A stretch of DNA of 64,000 nt from an uncultured Desulfobacter sp. (GTDB taxonomy: Bacteria > Desulfobacterota > Desulfobacteria > Desulfobacterales > Desulfobacteraceae), in the NCBI RefSeq assembly GCF_963666675.1, contig NZ_OY762929.1, positions 2,604,001-2,668,000 on the forward strand, read 5' to 3'. The notes beneath the pieces were generated by a model. The model did not search any database. It was not told the origin of the DNA and worked only from the letters and a program-made list of their open reading frames with translations. Below are positions 32,481 to 42,150 of the stretch, one piece after another. Numbering within the stretch: the first letter of the stretch is position 1; each line of letters starts with the position of its first letter. Both the position numbers and the translations under genes were made by a program.

Positions 32481-34106
32481 CTAAACTGTTGATTCCGCTT
32501 TGTTTACTTCATTTTTGTGGTCCAGTGCCAGTTTATACTGAAAACTGTCGGCAAGTGCCTGCCATGAGGCTTCGATAATATCTTCGGAAACACCGACGGT
32601 TGAAAAAATATTGTCCGTATCCCGGGACTCGATCAATACCCGGACCCTGGCATCGGTACCGTCTGACCCGTCAATCACACGAACCTTGAAATCCACCAGA
32701 TGGAGGTCGTTGACGCCGGGATACATGGCTGCCAATGCTTTTCTCAAGGCATTATCCAGGGCCGATACCGGACCATCGCCTTCGGCCGAGGTGATTTCGG
32801 TTTTGTCCCCAACCCGAATCTTGATCATGGCATGGGAATAACAGGGCCGCTCCTTGTCCTTTTCCACCACCACCCTGAAGGATTCCAGATCGAAATGGGA
32901 CTGATACTGCTCGGTGAGTCTTTCCATGATCAGCTTCAAAGAGCCTTCGGCCGTATCAAACTCATACCCGAAGTTTTCCATCTCCTTGATGTTGTTTACG
33001 ATCAAGGATTTTTTGGATTCGTCATTGCCCAGATCAACCCCAAGCTCCTTGGCCTTGTAGGCAATGTTGCTTTTGCCGGACTGCTCGGAAACCAGCACCC
33101 TGCGGCGGTTGCCAACAAGCTCCGGCGCCATATGTTCATAGGCCTTGGGGTTTTTCATGATGGCCGACACATGAACACCGCCTTTGTGGGTGAATGCAGA
33201 CCGTCCCACAAATGGGCGTGACGCCACCGGCGGCATATTGGCTGTTTCAGATACAAATCTGGACAGTGCCCGCAGCTTGGCCAGATTCTCTTCACTGATA
33301 CAGTCCCGGTTCATCTTAAGGGCAAGGATCGGGATAATGGCTGTAAGATCGGCATTGCCGCAGCGTTCCCCATATCCGTTTATTGTCCCCTGCACCATGG
33401 TTGCACCGGCATGCACCGCATTAATAGTGTTGGCCACAGCCATGGCGCAGTCATTGTGGGTATGCACACCGAAAATTACATCATCATAATCTTTGAAATG
33501 GGCAATGGTTTCCCGGGTGATGGTGTCAATATCGCAGGGAAGGCTGCCGCCGTTGGTGTCGCAAAGAATCAGACAGCGGGCTCCTCCTTTTACGGCGGCT
33601 TCCAGGGTTTCCAGGGCAAACCCGGCGTTGGCTTTATATCCGTCGTAAAAATGTTCTGCATCATAAAGTACTTCACGCCCCTGGGATTTAAGATAGGCGA
33701 CACTTTGGGTGATCATGGCCAGGTTCTCTTCCCGGGTATTTTTCATGATCTCCATGACATGCAGGTCCCAGGATTTGCCGAAAATGGTTACCACCGGCGC
33801 GCCTGAATTAATCAGGGCCTTGATGTTGGCATCTTCTTCACAGGTTGAATTCTGTCTGCGTGTGGATCCGAATGCACAGATTTTTGCCTGTTTGAACTCT
33901 TGATCCCTGACCAGATCAAAAAATGCCTGGGCACCGGGATTGGAGCCGGGCCACCCGCCTTCAATGTAGTGGATTCCGGCATCATCCAGGCGCATGGCCA
34001 TTTTGAGCTTGTCCTCGGGGGAAAAGAAAATATTTTCCCCCTGCATCCCGTCACGCAAGGTTGTGTCGTAAAGCAAGGCTTTCTTATTTGCTTTTACCCC
34101 GTTCAT
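32481..34106 (-). CDS. cimA: (R)-citramalate synthase
   Basis: A 541-residue enzyme of the LeuA-like family that joins pyruvate and acetyl-CoA to citramalate, giving 2-oxobutanoate for isoleucine without threonine. The start shows LLYDTTLRDGMQGENIFFSPEDK, the metal site is HTHNDCAMAVAN, and GGWPGSNP near residue 50 is typical of the CimA/LeuA2 subgroup. The last 110 residues are the allosteric LeuA dimer domain, where isoleucine feedback would act. The ATG overlaps the ilvN stop by four bases. Exact substrate (citramalate rather than isopropylmalate) is inferred from subgroup and operon. Confidence 0.88.
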   Translation of the reverse strand: MNGVKANKKALLYDTTLRDGMQGENIFFSPEDKLKMAMRLDDAGIHYIEGGWPGSNPGAQAFFDLVRDQEFKQAKICAFGSTRRQNSTCEEDANIKALINSGAPVVTIFGKSWDLHVMEIMKNTREENLAMITQSVAYLKSQGREVLYDAEHFYDGYKANAGFALETLEAAVKGGARCLILCDTNGGSLPCDIDTITRETIAHFKDYDDVIFGVHTHNDCAMAVANTINAVHAGATMVQGTINGYGERCGNADLTAIIPILALKMNRDCISEENLAKLRALSRFVSETANMPPVASRPFVGRSAFTHKGGVHVSAIMKNPKAYEHMAPELVGNRRRVLVSEQSGKSNIAYKAKELGVDLGNDESKKSLIVNNIKEMENFGYEFDTAEGSLKLIMERLTEQYQSHFDLESFRVVVEKDKERPCYSHAMIKIRVGDKTEITSAEGDGPVSALDNALRKALAAMYPGVNDLHLVDFKVRVIDGSDGTDARVRVLIESRDTDNIFSTVGVSEDIIEASWQALADSFQYKLALDHKNEVNKAESTV

Positions 34107-34594
34107 TTTCCGTTCTCCCTGCCAAGCGCTATGGTGCCGGTGGAGGCGATTTCAATAATGCCCATGGGCTTCATCAGCTCAACAAAGGCCTTAATTTTGC
34201 CGGAATCACCTGACACTTCAATGATAAAGTGAGCGCTTCCCACATCAACGATCCTGGATCTGAAGATATCAGCAAGACGCATGATTTCAGCCCGCTTTTC
34301 GGTCTTTGCATGGACCTTGACCAGGACGAGCTCGCGCTCCACATATTTTGCTTCGGTTAAATCGTTCACCGTGATGACATTGATCAGCTTGTGCAGCTGC
34401 TTTTTGATCTGCTCAATGATGTGTTCGTCACAATAGGTAACCATGGTGACCACGGAGACATCGGGCTCGGCTGTTTTTGCAACACTTAAGGAGTCAATGT
34501 TAAACCCACGGCCGGAAAACAGGCCTGCAATCCGGGACAGGACCCCCGGTTCATTATCCACAAGAATTGATAAAATATATTTGTTGGTTTCCAT
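34103..34594 (-). CDS. ilvN: Acetolactate synthase small subunit
   Basis: A 163-residue regulatory subunit. An N-terminal ACT domain (residues 5-75, starting YILSILVDNEPGVLSRIAGL) binds valine, followed by the ALS_ss C-terminal domain with VGSAHFIIEVSGDSGKI. Length is normal for the IlvN/IlvH class. It would confer feedback control and full activity on the large subunit encoded 14 bases upstream. Stop and cimA start overlap, so it is part of the same operon. Nothing unusual in the frame. Confidence 0.95.
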   Translation of the reverse strand: METNKYILSILVDNEPGVLSRIAGLFSGRGFNIDSLSVAKTAEPDVSVVTMVTYCDEHIIEQIKKQLHKLINVITVNDLTEAKYVERELVLVKVHAKTEKRAEIMRLADIFRSRIVDVGSAHFIIEVSGDSGKIKAFVELMKPMGIIEIASTGTIALGRENGK

Positions 34595-34608
34595 ATCAAA
34601 TATCCTTT

Positions 34609-36300
34609 TTAAACCAGAAGCATGTCAGTGATGGCTCCGCCTGCCGGAACCATGGGATAGACCGATTCTTCACGTTCCACGACAAATTCCATGATAACCG
34701 TGCCGGGGGTGTTCAAGCCCGTTTCAAGGGTCTGGGTGACCTTGGCCGGATCATCACATCTGAATCCGGTTGCACCGTATGCCTCGGCAAGTTTCACAAA
34801 ATCGGGCTGGGCCTCCATATTGGTGTCGGCATAGACTTTGTTGTAGAACAACTCCTGCCATTGACGCACCATGCCGAGATAGCGGTTGTTTAAAATAACA
34901 ATTTTTACATCCAGTTTTTCAGCAACCGCCGTCATGAACTCCTGGGAGTTCATCTGGATAGAGCCGTCCCCGGCCACGCATACAACCGTTTTTTCCGGAA
35001 CTGCAGCCTTGGCACCGATGGCGGCAGGCAGGCCGAATCCCATAACCCCAAGGCCGCCGGAAGTGATGAAATGGTTGGGCGCATCAAAGTGATAGTACTG
35101 GGCCGACCACATCTGGTTTTGCCCCACCTCAGTGGTAACAATGGCGCTGCCCTGGGTGGCTTCGTACAATTTTTCAACCACATATTGGGGTTTGATGACG
35201 TCAAAGGACTGGTCGTATTTTAAAGGCTTGACCTGTTTCCATTCATTGATGCGGTTCAGCCATGCCTCCCGGTCATTCATGAATTTTTCAGGGGCTTCTT
35301 TTTCCATCATCGTGGCAATGTCGGTCAACGCCATTTTGCAGTCCCCGACAATGGGGCAGTCAACGTCAACATTTTTATGGATGGATGTGGGGTCAATGTC
35401 GATTTGAATGATTTTGGCATCCGGTGCAAATTTTTCAAGGTTACCGGTGACCCGGTCATCAAATCTTACACCAGCGGCAAAAATCAGATCACTGTGACCA
35501 ATACTCATATTGGCGCGGTAGGTGCCGTGCATGCCCAGCATACCCAACCAGTTTTCATCGGATCCGGGAAAGGCGCCAAGTCCCATCAAAGATGCGGTAA
35601 CCGGAAGATTGGCAAATTTTGCAATCCGGGTAAACGCCTCGCTCGCCCCGGATGAAATGAGGCCGCCGCCACCGAACATCACCGGCCGGCGCGCCTCTTT
35701 TAGCATTTTTACGGCCTTTGCCATCTGTTTTTTATTGGGTTTGTAATTGGGTTTGTAGGTGCGCATTTTTTTAGGCACCGGCATTTCAAACTCAATCTGT
35801 GCCTGGACAACGTCCTTGGGCAGATCCACCAGCACAGGCCCGGGCCGGCCGGACCCGGCAATGAAAAACGCTTCCTGGATGGTTTCGGCAAGCCGGTTTA
35901 CATCCTTGACCAGGTAGTTGTGTTTGGTACAGGGGCGGGTGATGCCGACGATGTCCACTTCCTGGAATGCATCATTGCCGATAAGGCCTGTGGGAACCTG
36001 GCCGGTAAAGACTACAATGGGAATGGAATCGCAATGGGCCGATGCCAGTCCTGTTACGGCATTGGTGGCACCGGGGCCGGAGGTGACCAGTGCCACGCCA
36101 GTGGATTTATGCGCCCTGGCATAGGCATCGGCCATGTGGACGGCACCTTGTTCGTGGCGTACCACAATATGACGAAGGTCGTCGTGTTGAAGGATTTCAT
36201 CATGGATATCAATGGTGGCACCGCCGGGATATCCGAAGATCGTATCAACGCCCTGTGCCTTTATCATCTTAATGAGGATTTGCGCCCCTGTCAGTTTCAT
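34609..36300 (-). CDS. ilvB: Acetolactate synthase large subunit
   Basis: A 563-residue thiamine-diphosphate enzyme that condenses two pyruvates, or pyruvate and 2-oxobutanoate, in valine, leucine and isoleucine synthesis. Key parts are GYPGGATI with the cofactor glutamate at E50 (VVRHEQGAVHMADAYAR), the FAD middle domain, and the ThDP site starting GDGSIQMNSQE and ending with NNRYLGMVRQW. Length and motifs are complete. It follows ilvD by 11 bases and precedes ilvN by 14. The C-terminus VPAGGAITDMLLV is characteristic of anabolic IlvB. Confidence 0.96.
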   Translation of the reverse strand: MKLTGAQILIKMIKAQGVDTIFGYPGGATIDIHDEILQHDDLRHIVVRHEQGAVHMADAYARAHKSTGVALVTSGPGATNAVTGLASAHCDSIPIVVFTGQVPTGLIGNDAFQEVDIVGITRPCTKHNYLVKDVNRLAETIQEAFFIAGSGRPGPVLVDLPKDVVQAQIEFEMPVPKKMRTYKPNYKPNKKQMAKAVKMLKEARRPVMFGGGGLISSGASEAFTRIAKFANLPVTASLMGLGAFPGSDENWLGMLGMHGTYRANMSIGHSDLIFAAGVRFDDRVTGNLEKFAPDAKIIQIDIDPTSIHKNVDVDCPIVGDCKMALTDIATMMEKEAPEKFMNDREAWLNRINEWKQVKPLKYDQSFDVIKPQYVVEKLYEATQGSAIVTTEVGQNQMWSAQYYHFDAPNHFITSGGLGVMGFGLPAAIGAKAAVPEKTVVCVAGDGSIQMNSQEFMTAVAEKLDVKIVILNNRYLGMVRQWQELFYNKVYADTNMEAQPDFVKLAEAYGATGFRCDDPAKVTQTLETGLNTPGTVIMEFVVEREESVYPMVPAGGAITDMLLV

Positions 36301-36311
36301 CGTCTGCTCCT

Positions 36312-37982
36312 TTATTTAAATATGGCGCCATTGCCGGCAGATGTCACCATCTTGGCATAACGGGCCATATAACCTTTTTTGATTTTGGGTTCAGGTTTTT
36401 TCCAATCCACTTTTCGTTTGGCTATTTCATCTTCAGATACAAGCAGTTCAATGGTCTTGTTTGGAATGTCAATGCGGATTTGATCTCCTTCACGAACAAA
36501 TGCAATCATACCGCCCTGGGCAGCTTCCGGTGATACATGTCCGATGCTGGCGCCCTTGGTGCCCCCGGAAAACCGACCGTCGGTGATCAGGGCACACCGG
36601 TCGTCAAGCCCCATGCCGGCAATGGCCGAGGTGGGGGTCAGCATCTCGCGCATGCCTGGGCCCCCGGCCGGTCCTTCGTACCGGATCACGATGACATCAC
36701 CCGGATTGATCTGCCGTTCCATGATGGCATTGCTTGCATCCTCTTCGCATTCAAACACCCTGGCTGGTCCCTGGTGGTTCATCATCTCCGGCAGTACCGC
36801 AGATTGCTTGACCACACAACCTTCGGGTGCAAGATTACCGAACAATACGGCAAGCCCGCCTTCTTTATGATAGGGATCATTCACCGGCCGGATCACATCC
36901 GGGTATTTCACCTTAACTTTTTCAAGGTTTTCCTTGATGGTTTTACCGGTGGCGGTGATAAGGCTTGTGTCGAGCATATTGTTGTCGCTGAGCTCTTTCA
37001 TGACCGCCTGGATACCGCCAGCCGCGTCAAGGTCTTCAATATGGTCCTTGCCCCCGGGGCTTAAGGAACATAAATGGGGTGTCTTTTTGCTCACTTCATT
37101 AATCAAATCCAGTGGAATATCCACACCGGCTTCGGCGGCTACGGCTTTGAGATGCAGGACCGTGTTGGTGGAACAGCCCAGTGCCATGTCTACGGCCAGG
37201 GCGTTCATGAACGCCTTTTGGGTCATGATTTTATCCGGGGTGATATCATGGACGACCAGATTCATGATCTGCATACCGGCTGCTTTTGCAAGACGCACCC
37301 GGCTGGACATGGGCGCCGGAATCGTTCCGTTGCCAGGCAGGCCCATGCCGATGGCTTCGGTGAGACAATTCATGGAATTTGCCGTGAACATACCTGCACA
37401 GGACCCGCAGGTGGGGCAGGCCGAATTTTCCATTTCCAGAAGCTCTTCTTCACTCATTTTGTTGCTTTGTACCGCGCCCACAGCCTCGAATATGGTGATC
37501 AGGTCGATTTTTTTGGACCGGTCGTGGGGATGGCGGCCTGCGAGCATCGGCCCGCCGCTGACAAAGATGGAAGGGATGTTGAGCCGTGCCGCAGCCATGA
37601 GCATGCCCGGTACAATTTTATCGCAGTTGGGCACCATGACAATCCCGTCAAAGGGGTGGGCCGTGGCCGTTACTTCAATGCTGTCGGCAATCAGTTCCCT
37701 TGATGCCAGTGAGTAATGCATGCCGATGTGATTCATGGCAACACCGTCACATACACCGATGGTGGAAAATTCCATTGGGGTGCCCCCGGCCATGGAGATA
37801 CCGGCCTTGACGGCTTTAACAATGGAGTCCAGATGCATGTGTCCCGGGATCAGTTCATTGGCGGAATTGGCAATCCCGATCAAAGGGCGGCTCAGCTCCA
37901 TATCTGTGTAACCCAACGCTTTGAGCAACCCCCGGTGGGGTGCCCTTGCCACGCCCTGTGTTGCAATGCGGCTTCTTCTCAT
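36312..37982 (-). CDS. ilvD: Dihydroxy-acid dehydratase
   Basis: A 556-residue iron-sulfur dehydratase for the third common step of valine and isoleucine synthesis. Family motifs include NSANELIPGHMHL, GVCDGVAMNHIGM, VPNCDKIVPGM, CPTCGSCAGMFTANSMNC (cluster cysteine region near 192-209) and GRFSGGTKGASIGHVSPEA near the end. The ATG at 37982 follows AGGAGA and lies 22 bases after the terminator-like attenuator. It is the first structural gene of ilvD-ilvB-ilvN-cimA. Ends with a conserved short tail AKMVTSAGNGAIFK. Confidence 0.96.
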   Translation of the reverse strand: MRRSRIATQGVARAPHRGLLKALGYTDMELSRPLIGIANSANELIPGHMHLDSIVKAVKAGISMAGGTPMEFSTIGVCDGVAMNHIGMHYSLASRELIADSIEVTATAHPFDGIVMVPNCDKIVPGMLMAAARLNIPSIFVSGGPMLAGRHPHDRSKKIDLITIFEAVGAVQSNKMSEEELLEMENSACPTCGSCAGMFTANSMNCLTEAIGMGLPGNGTIPAPMSSRVRLAKAAGMQIMNLVVHDITPDKIMTQKAFMNALAVDMALGCSTNTVLHLKAVAAEAGVDIPLDLINEVSKKTPHLCSLSPGGKDHIEDLDAAGGIQAVMKELSDNNMLDTSLITATGKTIKENLEKVKVKYPDVIRPVNDPYHKEGGLAVLFGNLAPEGCVVKQSAVLPEMMNHQGPARVFECEEDASNAIMERQINPGDVIVIRYEGPAGGPGMREMLTPTSAIAGMGLDDRCALITDGRFSGGTKGASIGHVSPEAAQGGMIAFVREGDQIRIDIPNKTIELLVSEDEIAKRKVDWKKPEPKIKKGYMARYAKMVTSAGNGAIFK

Positions 37983-38004
37983 TTTTTAAAAAGTCTCCTA
38001 AAAG

Positions 38005-38047
38005 CAAAAAAGCCGTTACCTGCCCCCCTTCGGGGCTGGTAACGGCT
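38005..38047 (-). terminator. Attenuator terminator upstream of ilvD
   Basis: AGCCGTTACC (38011-38020) pairs with GGTAACGGCT (38038-38047) around a CCCC/GGGG-containing loop, and the minus strand runs into TTTTTT (38005-38010) right after the stem. It lies between the leader peptide stop and ilvD. A strong intrinsic terminator here, before the operon's first gene, fits transcription attenuation. Confidence 0.85.
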
Positions 38048-38073
38048 CTTTTTAATTAATCTTATTTAAGCCA

Positions 38074-38160
38074 CTAATCGCCCCTTCGTCCGGAGGTGAC
38101 AATAACCACCTCCACGATAATGAGGACCACTAGGCTGTTAATAATATTTGTTTTAATCAT
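38074..38160 (-). CDS. ilvL: ilv operon leader peptide
   Basis: A 28-residue peptide MIKTNIINSLVVLIIVEVVIV followed by TSGRRGD, split here to respect length limits. It contains six Ile, six Val and two Leu, many in a row, the hallmark of leader peptides that sense charged tRNA-Ile, tRNA-Val and tRNA-Leu. Its coding sequence overlaps a GGAGGTG/CACCTCC hairpin (38092-38098 and 38107-38113), and an intrinsic terminator follows. Ribosome stalling in the Ile/Val run should change RNA folding and let polymerase read into ilvD. The gene is too short for usual gene callers. Confidence 0.8.
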   Translation of the reverse strand: MIKTNIINSLVVLIIVEVVIVTSGRRGD

Positions 38161-38188
38161 AATATTTTACTCTCAATTAAAAATATTA

Positions 38189-38215
38189 ATTATATATAAA
38201 TAACATTAATGTCAA
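38189..38215 (-). promoter_or_regulatory. Promoter of the ilv operon
   Basis: TTGACA (38210-38215, minus strand) and TATAAT (38189-38194) are perfect consensus boxes with a short 15-base gap; a TAATTA box further down gives 17. It lies about 30 bp upstream of the leader peptide start. The region further right (38216-38442) is AT-rich and must also hold the promoter of the divergent kinase gene. Confidence 0.65.
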
Positions 38216-38442
38216 GAAAAAATAGAAGTTTCCTTGAAAATTAAATTTCTAGCCGGGCGGGCGGCATGATATTGACTGCGGTGGTTCAGCAATTAAAGAT
38301 TTTGTCTGCATTAAAAACCGGCAGAAATACTATTTATGAACGCTTGGGAATTAGGGTTTGACATTCAAACTGCGGGACAGTTATAGTATTTAAATAATAT
38401 TCATATCTTAACTATCATAATTATAGATTGACCTAACGCCAT

Positions 38443-41001
38443 ATGATCACTGATAAAGATCCATCATTTTGGTTGTCATCCATTATGACGGCAATCGTAT
38501 TCTGTTTTGCAGGCATGGGGCTGTACGCAAAAACCAGTGCCCTTTTGGCACCGTCCATTGCCGCGGTTTGTATGATTTGGGCTGCACATCATCTTTTAGG
38601 CGGCGCCGATGCCGGCCGATCCGTTATTCGGGGGCGTACCCTTCTTGTGATTTTCGTTGCGTATCTCACCTGGTTTACCTGCCTTACCGGGGGCATTTTC
38701 AGTGCCGGGCTGTTTTTTTTCATCATTGTGGCGGCGGCAGCTGTTTTATTGGCTGATGGGGCTGCTTTTTGGGGGCTATGTTGCTTTTTTGCCGCATTGC
38801 TTTTCTTTTTATATTTCGGCCCGCCCTGGGGGGCGGGTGCATTGAATCTCAATGCATTTCGTCTTGGGGTATTTATTGTTCTGTTTTTCGGTATGGGGTC
38901 GGTCCTGTTTTTAATACTCAAAAAACAGCAGGCACTGATCACGGAACACCAGGCCGTTATAAATTTTTCCAAAGATATTCAAGAAGAAGCCCAAAACGCC
39001 ATCGAAGTTAAAGACCGTTTTTTGGCCAATATGAGCCATGAAATACGAAATCCCATGAATGGGGTTTTAGGCATGCTCCACGTCCTGCTTGACTCTGAGC
39101 TCGACCCCGAACAGCGCAGCCATGCCGATATCGCCTACAACAGCGCCAATGCCCTTTTAACCATTGTTGATGACATTCTGGATCTGTCCAAAATTGAAGC
39201 CGGTAAAATTGAACTTGATATCCGGCCGTTTGATCTGGAGATCGCCATCAAGGATATTGTCTCTTTACCGGCGCTTCAGGCCAGACAAAAAGGGCTTGAG
39301 TTTGAATACGCTATCGACACCCTGGTGCCAAGGCTGCTCAAAGGTGATATCGGCAGGATACGCCAGGTGATATTAAATTTCACCAGTAACGCGATCAAAT
39401 TCACTGAGACGGGATCGGTGACCTTGAGTGTCACGCTGAAAGAAGACAAAGACGATTGTGCCCTCATTCATTTCAGCGTGGATGATACCGGTATCGGCAT
39501 CAGCGAAGCTTCGCTCAAAGATCTTTTTTCGCCTTTTGTTCAGGCTGATGCGTCCATAACAAAGAAATATGGCGGTACCGGTCTTGGGTTATTCATATCA
39601 AAATTATTCATTGAATTAATGGGTGGTCAGGTGGGTGCCGAGAGTGTGGAAATGATAGGCTCCACGTTCTGGTGTGACGTGCCCTTTGACAAACAGTCTC
39701 CGGAGGCGGACGCCCAGGATTCCGAGCCCGTTTACTCCAATATAGTAAAGGTTCTTGCCGTATCGGATAAACCGGAGCCCAGCACCCGGCTGATAAAAAT
39801 ATTGGATCTCACCGGGTTTGAGTATGAGACAAGTGAATACAGGCAGCTTTTAGAACGTATTACCCTTGCAAAAACAGATGCAGCCCCTTTTGATGTGGTT
39901 ATTATGGAGGTCAGTGAATCCGATCAATATGCAAAGAATCTTGGTTGGGAATTGGACAATGATCCTGAGTTTAGAAGCCTTGCCCGCATTCTTGTCACTG
40001 CTGTGGGCAGGCAGGGGGATGCAAAGGAATTTGAAAAGTTGGGCTTTTCCGCTTTTTTAAGCTTCCCCTTGGATGAAAGTATTCTCCGGGACGCCGTTTG
40101 TCTGATGCTTTCATCGACCTGCCGGGAAAAAAGTCAGGCTATTATTACCCGGCATTCCCTTGCAGAACGCAGAAAAAGAGCATTTAAGATTTTAATTGTG
40201 GATGACATTGAAACCAATGTGGTGACAATCAGAGAGCTCATACGAAAGCATGGATACCGCATCGATTCGGCTTCCAACGGGGTCCAGGCCCTTGAAAAGA
40301 CAAAAGAGAACAACTACGATTTGATCTTCATGGACTGCCAGATGCCGGAAATGGACGGCTATGAAAGCACCCGTCAAATCCGGGCATATGAAACCTCGGA
40401 AAATCTTGAGTCAACCCCCATTATCGCCATGACCGGCAACGCCTTTGAAAAGGACCGGCAGGCCTGTAAAGCGGCAGGCATGGATGATTTTATTTCAAAA
40501 CCGGTCAAGCCCCATGATTTACTTGAACTTATCAACGGGTATAAGTCGGAACGCTTGGGGTTGGTGTCATTTCAAATATCGGACGCTTACATGCCTTCTG
40601 GGCAAGATGTTCATGGCGTTGAGACACAGGAAGAGGGCGGCCTCGATTTGGAAGATAGCGATGGAATTCTACCTGTCTTTAACCGGACCCAATTTCTTGA
40701 ACGGTTCGGCAATGACCAGGAGCTTGCCGGAGAAGTCCTTGCCGCCTTCCTTGAAGAAGTGCCGGAGCTTGTTGACAACCTTGTAGCCGCCGTTAACAAC
40801 GCGCCCTTTATGCCTGAAGATGTCAGAGCCTGTGCCCATGCCTTAAAAGGCGGCGCCGCCAATGTAAATGCAGAAGCCCTGAGACATGCCGCCTTTGATA
40901 TTGAAACCCGGGCCGATGATGGTGTTCCCTTAGACCCATTGGCGGTAACCGAAATGCTTAAGGAACATTTGAATCAGTTTCACGGGAAAGCCCATTTATG
41001 A
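38443..41001 (+). CDS. Hybrid sensor histidine kinase with receivers and Hpt domain
   Basis: An 852-residue membrane kinase. Five or six hydrophobic segments fill residues 10-160 without a large periplasmic loop, so it may sense within or near the membrane. A HisKA domain follows with H199 (ANMSHEIRNPMNG), then HATPase_c with the N-box region near 310 and GLGLFISK. A degenerate receiver-like stretch (about 430-560) precedes a complete receiver with D631 (LIFMDCQMPEMDG), and a C-terminal Hpt domain has H799 (CAHALKGGAAN). The phosphorelay may pass to the next gene, which overlaps its stop by four bases. Confidence 0.93.
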   Translation: MITDKDPSFWLSSIMTAIVFCFAGMGLYAKTSALLAPSIAAVCMIWAAHHLLGGADAGRSVIRGRTLLVIFVAYLTWFTCLTGGIFSAGLFFFIIVAAAAVLLADGAAFWGLCCFFAALLFFLYFGPPWGAGALNLNAFRLGVFIVLFFGMGSVLFLILKKQQALITEHQAVINFSKDIQEEAQNAIEVKDRFLANMSHEIRNPMNGVLGMLHVLLDSELDPEQRSHADIAYNSANALLTIVDDILDLSKIEAGKIELDIRPFDLEIAIKDIVSLPALQARQKGLEFEYAIDTLVPRLLKGDIGRIRQVILNFTSNAIKFTETGSVTLSVTLKEDKDDCALIHFSVDDTGIGISEASLKDLFSPFVQADASITKKYGGTGLGLFISKLFIELMGGQVGAESVEMIGSTFWCDVPFDKQSPEADAQDSEPVYSNIVKVLAVSDKPEPSTRLIKILDLTGFEYETSEYRQLLERITLAKTDAAPFDVVIMEVSESDQYAKNLGWELDNDPEFRSLARILVTAVGRQGDAKEFEKLGFSAFLSFPLDESILRDAVCLMLSSTCREKSQAIITRHSLAERRKRAFKILIVDDIETNVVTIRELIRKHGYRIDSASNGVQALEKTKENNYDLIFMDCQMPEMDGYESTRQIRAYETSENLESTPIIAMTGNAFEKDRQACKAAGMDDFISKPVKPHDLLELINGYKSERLGLVSFQISDAYMPSGQDVHGVETQEEGGLDLEDSDGILPVFNRTQFLERFGNDQELAGEVLAAFLEEVPELVDNLVAAVNNAPFMPEDVRACAHALKGGAANVNAEALRHAAFDIETRADDGVPLDPLAVTEMLKEHLNQFHGKAHL

Positions 41002-42146
41002 TTGATATTCAAAACATGACCATACTGATCGTGGATGACATGAAGAGCATGCGCCTGACCCTGAGGAAAATGCTGCGAAACCTTGAAATCGGCAAAAATC
41101 TTTTATTTGCCGATAATGGGAGATCAGGCCTGAGCGCATTGAAAAGTTCATCATGTGATTTGCTCATTGTTGACTGGAACATGCCTGAAATGAACGGCAG
41201 CCAGATGTTGGCCCGTCTGCGCCGGGACAAGGACATCAGAGACATTCCCATCATTATGGTCACCGCTGAAAACGAACGCGATATCGTCGCCGATGCCGCA
41301 GAATATGAAGTGGATGGGTATCTTCTTAAACCGTTGACCCTGGCCGCACTGGATACAAAGATAAAAAGTGTTATTGAGGCCGCCAATCATCCGGATCAGG
41401 CAAAACTTCATCTGCTTGAGGCAAGGGCGTGTGAAGAGGCCGGCAATATCGAAGGCGCCATAGACGAAACCCGGCAAGCCTTGGCGCTTAAACCTAACGC
41501 ATCACGAATATTAAGAAATCTTGGGCTATTATACCTTAAAATCAAAAAAACGGAGGTTGGTGAAAAATGTCTTCAAAAGGCTGTTTCCGTCAATCGGCAG
41601 GATACAATCTCCCGAAACCATCTGGCCAAGTTGTATATTAAACGGCGCGATTTTAAACGGGCTGCCCAGATTTACATGGAAATGTTGTCTTTCAGCACCC
41701 GATATTTTGATTCAGCGGTTGCGCTGGGGGAAACACTTCTGATCAATGGATTCAGAAATGAGGGCAGAATGCTTTTTTCGCGTATTATGTCAAAAAGCCG
41801 ATCCAACAGGGGACTTCAGGAAAAAATCATTAATATCTGTCAGGAAAACGAGGAATATGAGTTTGTGGCCCAGATCGTTACCGATGCGATCAAAGAGAAT
41901 CCTTCCAATATGGATCTCATGTTTAAGGCCGGCCTTATTTACCTTGAGACCGGCGATCAGGAAAAGGCCATGGAATGTTTTGTCACCGTTGATAAAAGCA
42001 GGCGGGGCGATATTAAAACCAAACTTCATATCGCCCGGATTCACTTCCAAAACAGGCGCATTCTCCAGGCAGACGATTACCTGAATCGCATTCTGAGAAT
42101 TGATCCGTCAAATAAAGAAGCCCTGGAAATGCGTCGGCAAATATAA
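40998..42146 (+). CDS. Response regulator with TPR repeats
   Basis: A 382-residue protein. Residues 5-125 are a receiver with phospho-acceptor D59 (LLIVDWNMPEMNG) and acidic D13/D14. The rest (about 135-380) is a run of tetratricopeptide-like repeats, for example NASRILRNLGLLYLKIK and NMDLMFKAGLIYLETGDQE. There is no DNA-binding domain, so output is probably protein-protein contact. ATG overlaps the kinase stop (ATGA), which points to a matched pair. The ORF ends four bases before the convergent larB stop. Confidence 0.9.
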   Translation: MIDIQNMTILIVDDMKSMRLTLRKMLRNLEIGKNLLFADNGRSGLSALKSSSCDLLIVDWNMPEMNGSQMLARLRRDKDIRDIPIIMVTAENERDIVADAAEYEVDGYLLKPLTLAALDTKIKSVIEAANHPDQAKLHLLEARACEEAGNIEGAIDETRQALALKPNASRILRNLGLLYLKIKKTEVGEKCLQKAVSVNRQDTISRNHLAKLYIKRRDFKRAAQIYMEMLSFSTRYFDSAVALGETLLINGFRNEGRMLFSRIMSKSRSNRGLQEKIINICQENEEYEFVAQIVTDAIKENPSNMDLMFKAGLIYLETGDQEKAMECFVTVDKSRRGDIKTKLHIARIHFQNRRILQADDYLNRILRIDPSNKEALEMRRQI

Positions 42147-42150
42147 AATT

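Noticed and set aside
37983..38160. T-box riboswitch ahead of ilvD
   Set aside because: No T-box core or specifier-loop pattern was seen; a leader peptide with Ile/Val codons and an attenuator explains the region better.
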